Source: a virus. Taken from it: a stretch of 64,000 nucleotides of DNA. The DNA lies in the IMG/VR virus record IMGVR_UViG_3300042923_001352, positions 1 through 64,000 of that record; one strand, 5' to 3'. The notes beneath the pieces are model-generated. The model was given only the letters and a program-made list of their open reading frames with translations, ran no database searches and had not been told where the DNA came from. A program made the translations under genes and the position numbers. Of the stretch, positions 15,520 through 23,557 are shown piece by piece (the first letter of the stretch is position 1; every line of letters begins with the position of its first letter).

Positions 15520-15803
15520 TTGGTGCAGCAATTATGTGGATGATAATGAGTTCCCCTATTTTTCTAGCTAAAAAGTTGAATCTAAAAACCAACCCAGTTA
15601 GCAATAAATTGTATAGATGTATGTTTTATTGTGGAGCAGTAACTTTCATTGCAAGTATTGCACAAATGATATACAATTCTTTGTACTGGAACATTGTATA
15701 CGGAGTGGTTGTCTTATTTATGGGAGTTTTTTCAATTAAAACTATTAATGATTGGAGAATTGCTCAAGAAGTTATGGATGAAATTACAAGGGAGGAAAAA
15801 TAG
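15516..15803 (+). CDS. Small integral membrane protein
   Basis: A 95-aa protein with three likely membrane segments (start to about residue 19; MFYCGAVTFIASIAQMIY around 35-52; WNIVYGVVVLFMGVFSI around 58-75) and a short charged C-terminus. It overlaps the upstream gene (ATGA) and its stop overlaps the next start (TAGTG). Not recognised. Confidence 0.65.
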   Translation: MIGAAIMWMIMSSPIFLAKKLNLKTNPVSNKLYRCMFYCGAVTFIASIAQMIYNSLYWNIVYGVVVLFMGVFSIKTINDWRIAQEVMDEITREEK

Positions 15804-16240
15804 TGTTTCTTAAATATGTTAATACAACACATCAAATATTACATGGCACTAAAATTAATAAAAACTTGAATATGTATTTATACAATCATTGTCACTATTT
15901 CTATGAAACAATGATTCACCGTAATTTACCGAAAGAAAAAGTTGTTGAAAAACCAAAAATACCTGAATCTTACAAGTGTCCTGTATCTTTGATAGAACCG
16001 GACAATTATTGTAGAACCACAAGTAAGTATGAAGATGAACTTGATGTTAAGTATCTATTTTGTTTTCATTGCCGGCAATTATACTCAGTTGATGAGAATA
16101 GACAGAATCGTAGATATAATCTTTGTTTAAGATGCTATCCGAATCTACTAACCCAGTATGTTAAAAACAAAGGTGAAATTTCATTTTCTGAATTTGTTGA
16201 ACATAAGAAAGTTTTGGATGTATTAACACTATACACTTAA
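15803..16240 (+). CDS. Zinc-ribbon protein
   Basis: A 145-aa protein with a GTG start overlapping the previous stop by one base; GGGAGG lies upstream. Two CxxC knuckles (FCFHCRQ near residue 90 and LCLRCYP near residue 110) make a likely zinc ribbon; an additional KCPVS...YCRT pair lies before them. The N-terminal half has many His and Tyr residues. It could bind nucleic acid or bridge proteins; no closer assignment is possible. Confidence 0.65.
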   Translation: MFLKYVNTTHQILHGTKINKNLNMYLYNHCHYFYETMIHRNLPKEKVVEKPKIPESYKCPVSLIEPDNYCRTTSKYEDELDVKYLFCFHCRQLYSVDENRQNRRYNLCLRCYPNLLTQYVKNKGEISFSEFVEHKKVLDVLTLYT

Positions 16241-16261
16241 TTAAAAAAGAGGATGATAAAA

Positions 16262-16498
16262 ATGATGAAAGTTAGTTTAAAGATTAGATATGATGATAAG
16301 GATAAGTATCTTAATGGTGAGGAAATCATGGCTGCAACCGAAAAGAACGATTCATATATCTTTAATAGTGGTATGCAAGATGTCGAATTAATAGAAGTGA
16401 TTGTACCAATTGAAGAAATAGTTTCAAAACAAAGTAAGGAACTAAAAGGTATGGTAAGAGGAACATTTACATACTACATGATTCAAAGAAAGGACTAA
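16262..16498 (+). CDS. Hypothetical protein
   Basis: A 78-aa protein; ATG 16262 is chosen because AGAGG lies about 9 nt upstream, with in-frame ATGs at 16253 and 16265 as alternatives. Beta-rich, with a short helix (IEEIVSKQSKEL). Not recognised. Confidence 0.55.
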   Translation: MMKVSLKIRYDDKDKYLNGEEIMAATEKNDSYIFNSGMQDVELIEVIVPIEEIVSKQSKELKGMVRGTFTYYMIQRKD

Positions 16499-16520
16499 CT
16501 GAATGAATCCAGGAGAAATA

Positions 16521-16856
16521 ATGATTGGAAATCAAGAATTACTTACGGCACCTAGAGTAGCTGATAAACTAGAATCAATAATTGTTATGTATACCATGAC
16601 TCATGGTTTAAAAATGACTTTTCAAAATCAATATAGAAATATTGTGTTTGAAATTGATGAATTTAATGGATTTAAGTATCGTCTCAAAATTAAACATTAC
16701 AATAGAGAGATTATGTCTATCATCTTCGTAAAGATGGATCCTATATCGTCTCACAAAAATAGAGTTTCATGTGGTATTGAACCAACAGAAATGGTGGAAA
16801 CTCTAGATGTATTAATAAAAGAATTGAATGGAGAGAATATTTTAAATGTCAAATAA
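16521..16856 (+). CDS. Hypothetical protein
   Basis: A 111-aa protein starting at the ATG 5 nt after AGGAG (16511-16515); the ATG at 16503 would bury that SD. An N-terminal helix leads into three or four beta strands (MTFQNQYRNIVFEID, YRLKIKHYNREIMSIIFV) and a C-terminal helix. Its 3' end overlaps the next gene by 11 nt. Not recognised. Confidence 0.6.
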   Translation: MIGNQELLTAPRVADKLESIIVMYTMTHGLKMTFQNQYRNIVFEIDEFNGFKYRLKIKHYNREIMSIIFVKMDPISSHKNRVSCGIEPTEMVETLDVLIKELNGENILNVK

Positions 16857-17298
16857 AAAACCAGTAAAGACATCAATCATTAGCCAATTAATAGCATTTT
16901 TTGGAAGTTTGTTAGGCATATACAAAACAACAAAACTAAATGGCAAGAAATATAGGATTCATAGAAGGTTACATCAAGAATTTGAAGAAAAAATTGAATC
17001 ACTCATGATTATGGCTACAATGGCGGGATATAAGATAGAGGTTAAAGATTATGACCTTTACCAACAAAATGGAAAACTTAAAGACAGTCTTGTTGTAAAT
17101 TATCGATTTGAAAAATCATCAAGTGTTGGTTTTGCGATGGAATTTAAGTTCAATGTATTTAGAAAAACTCTTATCCGTGGATACTCTCATAGATTAGGAG
17201 ATAAAAGCAGACAGAGTTTTGTTCATAGTAGACTGAAGCATCATGTTACAAAAAAAGAAGATTTAGCGTTTATCGACAATATTATAAAGGAGTTGTAA
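16846..17298 (+). CDS. Hypothetical basic protein
   Basis: A 150-aa, lysine- and arginine-rich protein overlapping the previous gene. One modestly hydrophobic stretch (IISQLIAFFGSLLGIY, residues 11-26) may be a membrane or amphipathic segment. The remainder resembles the beta-strand/helix plan of its neighbours. Not recognised. Confidence 0.6.
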   Translation: MSNKKPVKTSIISQLIAFFGSLLGIYKTTKLNGKKYRIHRRLHQEFEEKIESLMIMATMAGYKIEVKDYDLYQQNGKLKDSLVVNYRFEKSSSVGFAMEFKFNVFRKTLIRGYSHRLGDKSRQSFVHSRLKHHVTKKEDLAFIDNIIKEL

Positions 17299-17302
17299 TA
17301 AG

Positions 17303-17731
17303 ATGGAGAACCCAGCATTGAGACAAAGCTATGAAGTATTAGAACAACAATTTGAGCAATATCCTGATATTGTAGAATTAGTCAAAGAGTATGTTGAAAA
17401 CTACTCAGTTGCAGACATCATGTTGGGTAAAGATACTCCATTTTGCATTACAAATTCTGCTCAAGCGGGCATAACTTTAGCGTATGGTAGTATGCTGTTC
17501 CGTATCCTTACGGGTTCACGTAAAGCTAATTTTGTCATCAATTTTGTAAGTTGGCGTGGTTGGGAAAAAGTTGTTCCAATCCAAGCAAAAAATCACTTCA
17601 GAATTAAACGCGGATATTACACCAAAAATGGGTATGATCATTCATTTAAGTTTAAAACTTCTAAAGAGGTATGTGATTTCTTCATTAAATATATTACTTC
17701 TGAAAAAGGATATGCTTGTGTTTTTAAATAA
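17303..17731 (+). CDS. Hypothetical protein, possible paralogue of the gene at 8475
   Basis: A 142-aa protein with GGAG about 10 nt upstream. VENYSVADIMLGKDTPFCI resembles ENYAVGSILTGKNVVCSV in the protein at 8475, and both continue with basic beta strands and end in a helix. It is last in its operon, before a long hairpin. Function is unknown. Confidence 0.62.
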   Translation: MENPALRQSYEVLEQQFEQYPDIVELVKEYVENYSVADIMLGKDTPFCITNSAQAGITLAYGSMLFRILTGSRKANFVINFVSWRGWEKVVPIQAKNHFRIKRGYYTKNGYDHSFKFKTSKEVCDFFIKYITSEKGYACVFK

Positions 17732-17747
17732 GTTAAAAATAACATAG

Positions 17748-17794
17748 ACTCCTTATAGAATATAACAAGACTATATTCTATAAGGAGTTTTTTC
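17748..17794 (+). terminator. Long perfect hairpin: terminator that also contains the next gene's SD
   Basis: A perfect 17-bp stem (17748-17764 with 17772-17788, 7-nt loop) is followed by TTTTTTC, as in an intrinsic terminator. The right arm includes AAGGAG (17782-17787), which is also the SD of the gene starting at 17795. Read-through transcripts would therefore hide that SD. Confidence 0.75.
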
Positions 17795-18181
17795 ATGAAA
17801 ATTAGAGATTTTATTATTGAACAACTTATCAACAAAGAAGCTGAAATCGTAGCAGATACAATTATTGTAGAAATTGACAAGAAACTTGAACGTTTGAAGG
17901 AAGAAATATTTGCAACAAATGACATGGAAGAAGTAAAGAAAATCAAAGCAAAAAATGATGAATTACAAAAGCTGCTCACCGCTGTATTGGCTAAACCGTT
18001 AGAAGTAGATTTGGACGAAGTCGAACAAAAGCTAAATAGTCAAATTATAGTTCATAAAGTTAAAAGTGCTTTAAATGAAAGAAATCAAAGTAATATTCAA
18101 ACTATCATTGATCAAATCAAAGCTAAAGGTTTAATTGCTAAAGAACATCTTGAAAAAGTATTTGATAAAGAAAAAGAGTAG
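17795..18181 (+). CDS. Hypothetical helical/coiled-coil protein
   Basis: A 128-aa highly charged, almost wholly helical protein (for example IDKKLERLKEEIFATNDMEEV and IKAKNDELQKLLTAV). Heptad spacing suggests a coiled-coil dimer. It has AAGGAG 7 nt before the ATG, but this SD lies in the hairpin arm upstream. Its stop codon lies in the next terminator. Not recognised. Confidence 0.65.
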   Translation: MKIRDFIIEQLINKEAEIVADTIIVEIDKKLERLKEEIFATNDMEEVKKIKAKNDELQKLLTAVLAKPLEVDLDEVEQKLNSQIIVHKVKSALNERNQSNIQTIIDQIKAKGLIAKEHLEKVFDKEKE

Positions 18182-18200
18182 GATTTCTCCTACTCTTTTT
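18171..18200 (+). terminator. Intrinsic terminator
   Basis: A 13-bp stem (arms AAAAAGAGTAGGA and TCCTACTCTTTTT) closes TTTC. The mirror orientation could serve the minus strand, but no minus gene is nearby. Confidence 0.8.
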
Positions 18201-18207
18201 TCTTTCA

Positions 18208-18237
18208 TGATTAATAAACCTAAAACTGTGGTATAAT
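18208..18237 (+). promoter_or_regulatory. Probable extended -10 promoter for the gene at 18267
   Basis: TGGTATAAT with TATAAT at 18232-18237 is an extended -10; the -35 (TGATTA, 18-nt spacer) is weak. A good SD (TTTTAGGAGG) and start follow. Confidence 0.6.
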
Positions 18238-18266
18238 AAATATAAACGGTTTTAGGAGGCGATTAA

Positions 18267-18785
18267 ATGGTATCAGATGATTTAATAAAAAAATATTTAC
18301 TTCAGTCACTTATGAAAGAAGCTACTTGGATTGCCAAATTGGATAATCAAAGTGTTCCCGAAATTATAGTTTCGCAAGGAATTAAACACATGTTAGATAA
18401 AATTTTGCAACTTTATTATTTGTTTCATCCTAAAGTAGCGTTGCAGTTTGAGAATATATTTACCAAAGAAGCTTTAAATAGTGGTTTGAATGAACTGAAT
18501 GAAAATAGAAAAGAATGGCAAACAAAATACGTAAAATTTTGGATGGAAAATTTGATGTCTTCAGCTATTGGTAACATATCAGATTTCACACCAGAAGAAG
18601 AAATATTGGATATGTTGAAACATCATAAACGAATTCGCATAGAAAATGAGCAAAGAGAAGCTAGTGCTAATTTATTAGAAAAATTAAATATACCATTTGA
18701 TGACGACACCGAAGAAGAAACAAAAAGGATAGGGAAAGAAATACAAGAATACATTGATGAAAAATATGGTGACGATAAAAAATAA
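18267..18785 (+). CDS. Hypothetical protein
   Basis: A 172-aa helical protein with a strongly acidic, charged C-terminal third (DDDTEEETKRIGKEIQEYID). GGAGG lies 8 nt before the ATG. Monocistronic, directly upstream of the DNA polymerase gene. Not recognised; no transmembrane segment or catalytic motif is visible. Confidence 0.65.
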   Translation: MVSDDLIKKYLLQSLMKEATWIAKLDNQSVPEIIVSQGIKHMLDKILQLYYLFHPKVALQFENIFTKEALNSGLNELNENRKEWQTKYVKFWMENLMSSAIGNISDFTPEEEILDMLKHHKRIRIENEQREASANLLEKLNIPFDDDTEEETKRIGKEIQEYIDEKYGDDKK

Positions 18786-18805
18786 AACTAAATAATTTAA
18801 AATTG

Positions 18806-18830
18806 AAAGCAGGAGAAATCCTGCTTTTTT
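18806..18830 (+). terminator. Intrinsic terminator with GAAA loop
   Basis: Arms AAAGCAGGA and TCCTGCTTT close GAAA and are followed by TTT. Confidence 0.85.
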
Positions 18831-19007
18831 GTTGTGTCCAAGTATAAACTTAGTATCATTTTTGATTTAACTTAAGTCTACTTAAGTCATATTATATATT
18901 CATAATCATTCATTGATTCGATTTCGCATTTGTCCAAGGTGATACAGCGGACAACTGAATTAATAGGTTTTAAAGGCAGCCTATCATTCAGAACAGGGAG
19001 GACTAAG
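18831..19007 (+). promoter_or_regulatory. Leader region of the polymerase gene
   Basis: This stretch holds a near-direct repeat of ACTTAAGT (about 18868 and 18880) next to an AT-rich TATTATATATT element near 18890, probably the polymerase promoter. The reading frame is open from a GTG at 18930, but GGGAGG (18996-19001) places the start at 19008. Confidence 0.45.
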
Positions 19008-22000
19008 ATGGAATTTGCTTCACTTTACAATGTTTTAACTGATGAAAGACGCGCAGAATTGAAGGATGCTTTTGTTAATATCCATGCACATTCATTTTAT
19101 TCCCTACTTGATGGTCAAACACGACCAGCAGATTTAATTGACAAAACGTTACAACTAGGTCAACCAGCAGCGTGTATTTCAGATCATGGAGTTATGTATA
19201 GTTTGGTAGATTTTGTTACGTTAGCAAATAAAAAGAAACAAAAATATCTTATTGCTATGGAAGCATATGTAGTGAGAGATCATAGACTTAAGGGAAAAGC
19301 TGAGTCTGATAATGAAAATACAAACAACCGCGAACATCTTCTTCTTGTTGCATATAATGAAAAAGGGTATAAGAACCTTATGAAGTTAGCTTCTATTGGA
19401 GCAACTGAAGGTTTTTACTACCGTCCTCGTATTGATGACGAACTTCTTAAAAGAAACCGTGAAGGTCTTCTTGCAACATCTGCTTGTTTAGGAAGTCGTT
19501 TCTCTCAATTAATTGCTCGTGGAAATTTAGAAGATGCTAAGAAAGAACTTAGATATTACGCTAAAATGTTTCCGGGTAAATTCTTCCTTGAAATTCAACC
19601 AACTAAAGAATACATGCAAAAAGTTGTAAATCATGCTCTCATTAAGTTGTCTGCAGAATTAGGTATTCCAATGGTTTCAACAACTGATGCTCATTATCTT
19701 AATCGTCAAGATTCTGAAACTCATGATGCGCTTCTAGCAATGCAATCAAATGATACATTGAGCAATCCACTTCGTTGGAGATTCCCAGGTGATACATTCT
19801 TTGTAGCATCTCGTAAAGAAATGCTAGATATGTATGAAGAAGAATGTGAATCTGAAATCGACAAACTCCTTCAGGAAAGAGACCCATCTGAGTGGTTGGT
19901 AGATTCAGAAGATACTATTTTCACAAAAACCATTGATTTTATTGATAAGAAGACTGGTAAACCAGCGCAAGTAGATAAAAAGTTTATCAGATTTAAACAC
20001 AATATTGATCGCAATCTATTGGAGAAATCTTGTGATAATTCTGTAGTCATAGCAGATACTTGTGATTTCCAACTTAAATTTGATAAAACTTATCTACCAA
20101 AAGTTGAAATTCCTGAAAACCAAGATTTTTTAAATTGGTATCAAGCAAAAGTACAACAAGCACAAAATGCTGGTCAAGAACCACAAACAAAACAAGATTA
20201 TTACCTTAGATACCTGTGCATAAAAGGATTAAAGGACAAAGGTCTTACGGCTAAGAATTATCGCGAAAGACTTGAATACGAACTTGACGTTATCATCAGC
20301 ATGGGATTCCCAGATTACTTCTTACTTCTTCAAGATGTAGTAAGTTGGTGCTACAATAACGATATTCCAGTTGGTCCTGGTCGTGGATGTTTTACGCCTG
20401 AACAAATTGTTGAAACTTCCGAAGGCAAAAAGTATATTGAAGATGTAACTAAAGGAGACATGGTGATTACTCACCGCGGCAATCTAAAGGAAGTAAAATC
20501 TGTACAATCTTATAAGGCTGATGAAGAAATTGCGATTGTTAAATGGAGAAGTAAGGACGAACCAGAAACTCCACTTACTGTAAAATCTACAAAAGACCAC
20601 GAATATTTTATCATCCCCAAACACTATGGTAAAGATTTTAAAAATACAAAATGGGCTATGGCTAGTGAATTGGAAAAGGGAGATATCTTACTTCTTCCAA
20701 TTGAAAGAGAAATGGCTCATAAACATTCACATAAAGGTCATGAAAATTGTATTAATTGCTTTGGTAAAAAAAATCCAGATTTTATTGAAGAAGCAAATAG
20801 ACAATTCCATGAAACAGCATTTAACGTTTCTAGGATTGTTGAAAAGACCATTAATGTACTTGGCACAAAGGTTGATGATGAAGGTCAAACTGCAGTCTTA
20901 GATAAAGCAAAGAGTTCATTACAAGAAGTACAAGAGGTTTTTGGTTTTAATGAAGTAATTAATTCCGAAATCAGTATGGAACAATTTTCAGAAGAGCTTC
21001 TTGAACTTGGATATGAGATTGGATTTGTAGAAGAAGTAACTTACAAACACTACGAGGGTATGGTTTATGACCTCACAGTGGATGGCGACACTTCTTATAC
21101 AGTAAATGGATTGGCAGTTCATAATAGCGCAGCAGGTTCTTTGGTATCTTACGCTATCGGCATTACAAACGTAGATCCAATTCAATATGGATTGTTATTT
21201 GAACGTTTCTTAAATCCAACCCGCGGAAAATTGCCGGATATCGATGTCGATTTCTGTATTGACAATCGTGGAAGAGTAATGAAATACATCATAGAAAAAT
21301 ACGGCACAGAACACACTGCAAACATAGCAACCTTTGGGCGTCTTCAAACAAAGGCAGTAATTAAAGATGTTGCGAAAGCTCTAGCTATTGAGTTTGATGA
21401 AGTTAATAACTTTACAAAACTTTTGCCATCTGGTCCAGGTGCAAGTATTCACATTGAAGATATTTACAATATGCCTGAATGTCAATCTTTTGTTCAAAAG
21501 TATCCAAAATTATTTGAATATGCAGCTAAACTTGAAGGTTCACCTCGTCACGTTTCTCAACATGCTGCTGGTATAGTGGTGTCACCGCCAGATCACCCAA
21601 TTTGGTCATTAATACCAATTCAAAAAGCCAAAAAGGAAATGGATGGAATTACGAGCTATCTAACGCAGTTAGAAAAGGGACCAGTTGAAGAACTTGGCTT
21701 GGTCAAGATGGACATATTGGGTTTAAAAAACATAACTGAGCTTCATGAGCAATTTAAGTTGGTTAAGAAACTTTATGGTAATAATTTGAATTTCAACAAC
21801 ATTCCATTAGATGACAAGAAAACTTGGGATTTGATTGGTAACGGACACACACTTGGTGTATTTCAGTTTGCATCGAATTTGGCAATTAGCGCGTTACACA
21901 AAATTAAACCTCAAAACATAGAGGAACTTTCAGCAGCAAATGCATTTATTCGTCCAGGTGCATCTGGTTTAGAAGAATATATGATGGCAAAAACAGATGC

Positions 22001-23447
22001 GCGGAAGCGCAGAAAGCTGCATCAAGAGTTGGACTCAATTTTAGAAGCAACATATGGAGCTATCGTTTATCAAGAACAAATCATGGGTCTCATTGCAGTA
22101 GTTATGGGCATTGACTTTGGTGAAGCTGATATTTATCGTAGGATGTTAGAAAAAGCCGGTAAATTCCCTCAAGAACTAGCAGACTGGAAAATTAAGTTTA
22201 CTGAAATGGGGCTTGCTAGAGGTTACAACCAAAAGTTGATTGATTTGTTAGTAAATCTTATCATTGAAAACTCCGGTTATGGCTTTAATAAAAGTCATGC
22301 AGTTGCTTATTCAATTATTTCTTATTGGACAGCATACATGAAAGCTAACTATCCATTGATTTTCTACACAGCAATGTTAAATGGTAACTTAGACCAAGCC
22401 GAATTCTTTATGGCTGAAGCACATAAGATTGGTATTAAAGTACTTCCGCCTCATGTTAATGACAGTAAACTTCTGTTTACTATTTCTGGTGATGAAGGAA
22501 TTAGAGCTGGATTTAATGCAATTAAAGGTGTAGGTCCAAAAGCAGTAGAATCTATTATTGCGAACCAACCATTTGCATCAGTAGATGATTATTTTGTTCG
22601 TAATGATAAGGCTGCAATCAATAAGGGTGTAGTTGGAGCTCTTCTTAAGGCGGGAGCATTTGAGGGCATGGGTATCCAGGTGGAAGAGGGAGATATTCCA
22701 GTAGAACTCAATGATAAATTCGAATTTAAAGACATCAATAACGATAAATATGTAGTATTAAATCGCGAACAAGCAGTAGTGTGGTTTGATTTACTTAATG
22801 ACATTAATACCGTTAAGGCATCACCAAACTTCATAGTACCAACCGAACTTATCGCTGGCAAGTATTTTGATAAATACGAACTTGTTGAAGAAAAAGATGG
22901 TTCAGGTGTTGTTATCCCTGAGGATGTACTAAAGGACATGGGTATTAAACTTACAAGTTTGCCAGATCAAACTAAAACTCGTAAGAAGCCTAAGGGCAGT
23001 TTTGATAAGGCTGCAGACCCTATGAAAAACGTTGCTCCTTTTAGAAAGCCATTTATTATTCATCACAGAAAGTTAAGTGAAATTGCTATTTCTTACATGG
23101 ACTTGTACTTAAAGGAACAAGAAGAATTTGGATTCTCATTCTTGCCACATCCATTAGAGAAGCACATGGACAAAATTAACCTTTATGACGATGTTGAAGA
23201 TGGACAACCAATGGTAACTGCCGGTATTATCACATCTATTGTTCAAAGGATGACAAAGACAAAGAAACCTTTCTATTGGGTGACAGTTAAATCCCCAAGG
23301 GACAGTGTGAGAGTTACACTCTGGGATAATCAGTTCAATGCTCACAAAGAACATATGCATAAGAATGCTCTCATAGTTGTAAAAGGCAATAAGGGATATG
23401 GTGGAATTGGGTGTGAGAGCTTAAAAGCAATTAACTTTAGTGTTTAA
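19008..23447 (+). CDS. dnaE: DNA polymerase III alpha subunit, DnaE type, with an in-frame intein
   Basis: A 1479-aa precursor (about 1233 aa after splicing). An N-terminal PHP domain begins NIHAHSFYSLLDG with DHG following. The palm domain has GPGRG/SAAGSLVSYA split by an intein at Cys461, and the catalytic aspartates in LPDIDVDFCID. Later blocks include SPRHVSQHAAGIVV, IRPGASGLEEYM, YGAIVYQEQIMG, GFNKSHAVAYS (finger domain), and a C-terminal OB-type region (MVTAGIITSIVQRMTKTKKPFYWVTV). This is the replicative C-family polymerase, without an exonuclease insertion, so the DEDDh gene at 12805 may proofread. I start at ATG 19008, 6 nt after GGGAGG, rather than the upstream GTG. A stretch around 19885-20010 is an unusual insertion in the N-terminal region. 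A terminator follows. Confidence 0.95.
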   Translation: MEFASLYNVLTDERRAELKDAFVNIHAHSFYSLLDGQTRPADLIDKTLQLGQPAACISDHGVMYSLVDFVTLANKKKQKYLIAMEAYVVRDHRLKGKAESDNENTNNREHLLLVAYNEKGYKNLMKLASIGATEGFYYRPRIDDELLKRNREGLLATSACLGSRFSQLIARGNLEDAKKELRYYAKMFPGKFFLEIQPTKEYMQKVVNHALIKLSAELGIPMVSTTDAHYLNRQDSETHDALLAMQSNDTLSNPLRWRFPGDTFFVASRKEMLDMYEEECESEIDKLLQERDPSEWLVDSEDTIFTKTIDFIDKKTGKPAQVDKKFIRFKHNIDRNLLEKSCDNSVVIADTCDFQLKFDKTYLPKVEIPENQDFLNWYQAKVQQAQNAGQEPQTKQDYYLRYLCIKGLKDKGLTAKNYRERLEYELDVIISMGFPDYFLLLQDVVSWCYNNDIPVGPGRGCFTPEQIVETSEGKKYIEDVTKGDMVITHRGNLKEVKSVQSYKADEEIAIVKWRSKDEPETPLTVKSTKDHEYFIIPKHYGKDFKNTKWAMASELEKGDILLLPIEREMAHKHSHKGHENCINCFGKKNPDFIEEANRQFHETAFNVSRIVEKTINVLGTKVDDEGQTAVLDKAKSSLQEVQEVFGFNEVINSEISMEQFSEELLELGYEIGFVEEVTYKHYEGMVYDLTVDGDTSYTVNGLAVHNSAAGSLVSYAIGITNVDPIQYGLLFERFLNPTRGKLPDIDVDFCIDNRGRVMKYIIEKYGTEHTANIATFGRLQTKAVIKDVAKALAIEFDEVNNFTKLLPSGPGASIHIEDIYNMPECQSFVQKYPKLFEYAAKLEGSPRHVSQHAAGIVVSPPDHPIWSLIPIQKAKKEMDGITSYLTQLEKGPVEELGLVKMDILGLKNITELHEQFKLVKKLYGNNLNFNNIPLDDKKTWDLIGNGHTLGVFQFASNLAISALHKIKPQNIEELSAANAFIRPGASGLEEYMMAKTDARKRRKLHQELDSILEATYGAIVYQEQIMGLIAVVMGIDFGEADIYRRMLEKAGKFPQELADWKIKFTEMGLARGYNQKLIDLLVNLIIENSGYGFNKSHAVAYSIISYWTAYMKANYPLIFYTAMLNGNLDQAEFFMAEAHKIGIKVLPPHVNDSKLLFTISGDEGIRAGFNAIKGVGPKAVESIIANQPFASVDDYFVRNDKAAINKGVVGALLKAGAFEGMGIQVEEGDIPVELNDKFEFKDINNDKYVVLNREQAVVWFDLLNDINTVKASPNFIVPTELIAGKYFDKYELVEEKDGSGVVIPEDVLKDMGIKLTSLPDQTKTRKKPKGSFDKAADPMKNVAPFRKPFIIHHRKLSEIAISYMDLYLKEQEEFGFSFLPHPLEKHMDKINLYDDVEDGQPMVTAGIITSIVQRMTKTKKPFYWVTVKSPRDSVRVTLWDNQFNAHKEHMHKNALIVVKGNKGYGGIGCESLKAINFSV
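20388..21125 (+). other. Intein within DnaE (246 aa), inserted at the catalytic GPGRG/SAAGS motif
   Basis: The intein runs from Cys461 (CFTPEQIVET, block A) to His705-Asn706 (GLAVHN, block G), with Ser707 as the +1 nucleophile. Block B is the STKDHEYFI stretch, and the terminal VYDLTVDGDTSYTVNG is block F. Removing it restores the unbroken GPGRGSAAGSLV. Its 246 aa exceed a minimal intein (about 130-150) but are too short for a typical LAGLIDADG-containing one. The middle 100 residues contain HKHSHKGHENCINC and long helices, perhaps a decayed or unusual endonuclease. Confidence 0.9.
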
Positions 23448-23453
23448 TAATTT

Positions 23454-23483
23454 AACACCCAGAGTAAAATCTGGGTGTTTTTT
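23454..23483 (+). terminator. Intrinsic terminator
   Basis: Arms AACACCCAGA and TCTGGGTGTT (10 bp, loop GTAAAA) with a following T run. Confidence 0.88.
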
Positions 23484-23496
23484 GTGTTACGAGCTT

Positions 23497-23526
23497 TTTA
23501 AAAATGATTATCATTTTACATATAAT
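23497..23526 (+). promoter_or_regulatory. Promoter overlapped by a Fur-box-like palindrome
   Basis: TATAAT at 23521-23526 with an AT-rich -35 (TTTAAA, about 18-nt spacing). Positions 23501-23517 form a perfect 17-bp palindrome, AAAATGAT-T-ATCATTTT, between the -35 and -10. Its centre AATGATTATCATT resembles the Fur-family box. Binding there would block RNA polymerase. Regulator identity is inference. Confidence 0.55.
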
Positions 23527-23557
23527 GTAATATATAAAAAAATTATGAGGTGAAATA

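Noticed and set aside
18868-18888. ACTTAAGT repeats before dnaE as an origin of replication
   Set aside because: Only two copies, no DnaA-box-like cluster or AT-unwinding repeat array; evidence is too slight.
18930-19007. Upstream GTG start for DnaE
   Set aside because: The extra 26 residues are not DnaE-like and the strong GGGAGG before 19008 supports the later ATG.
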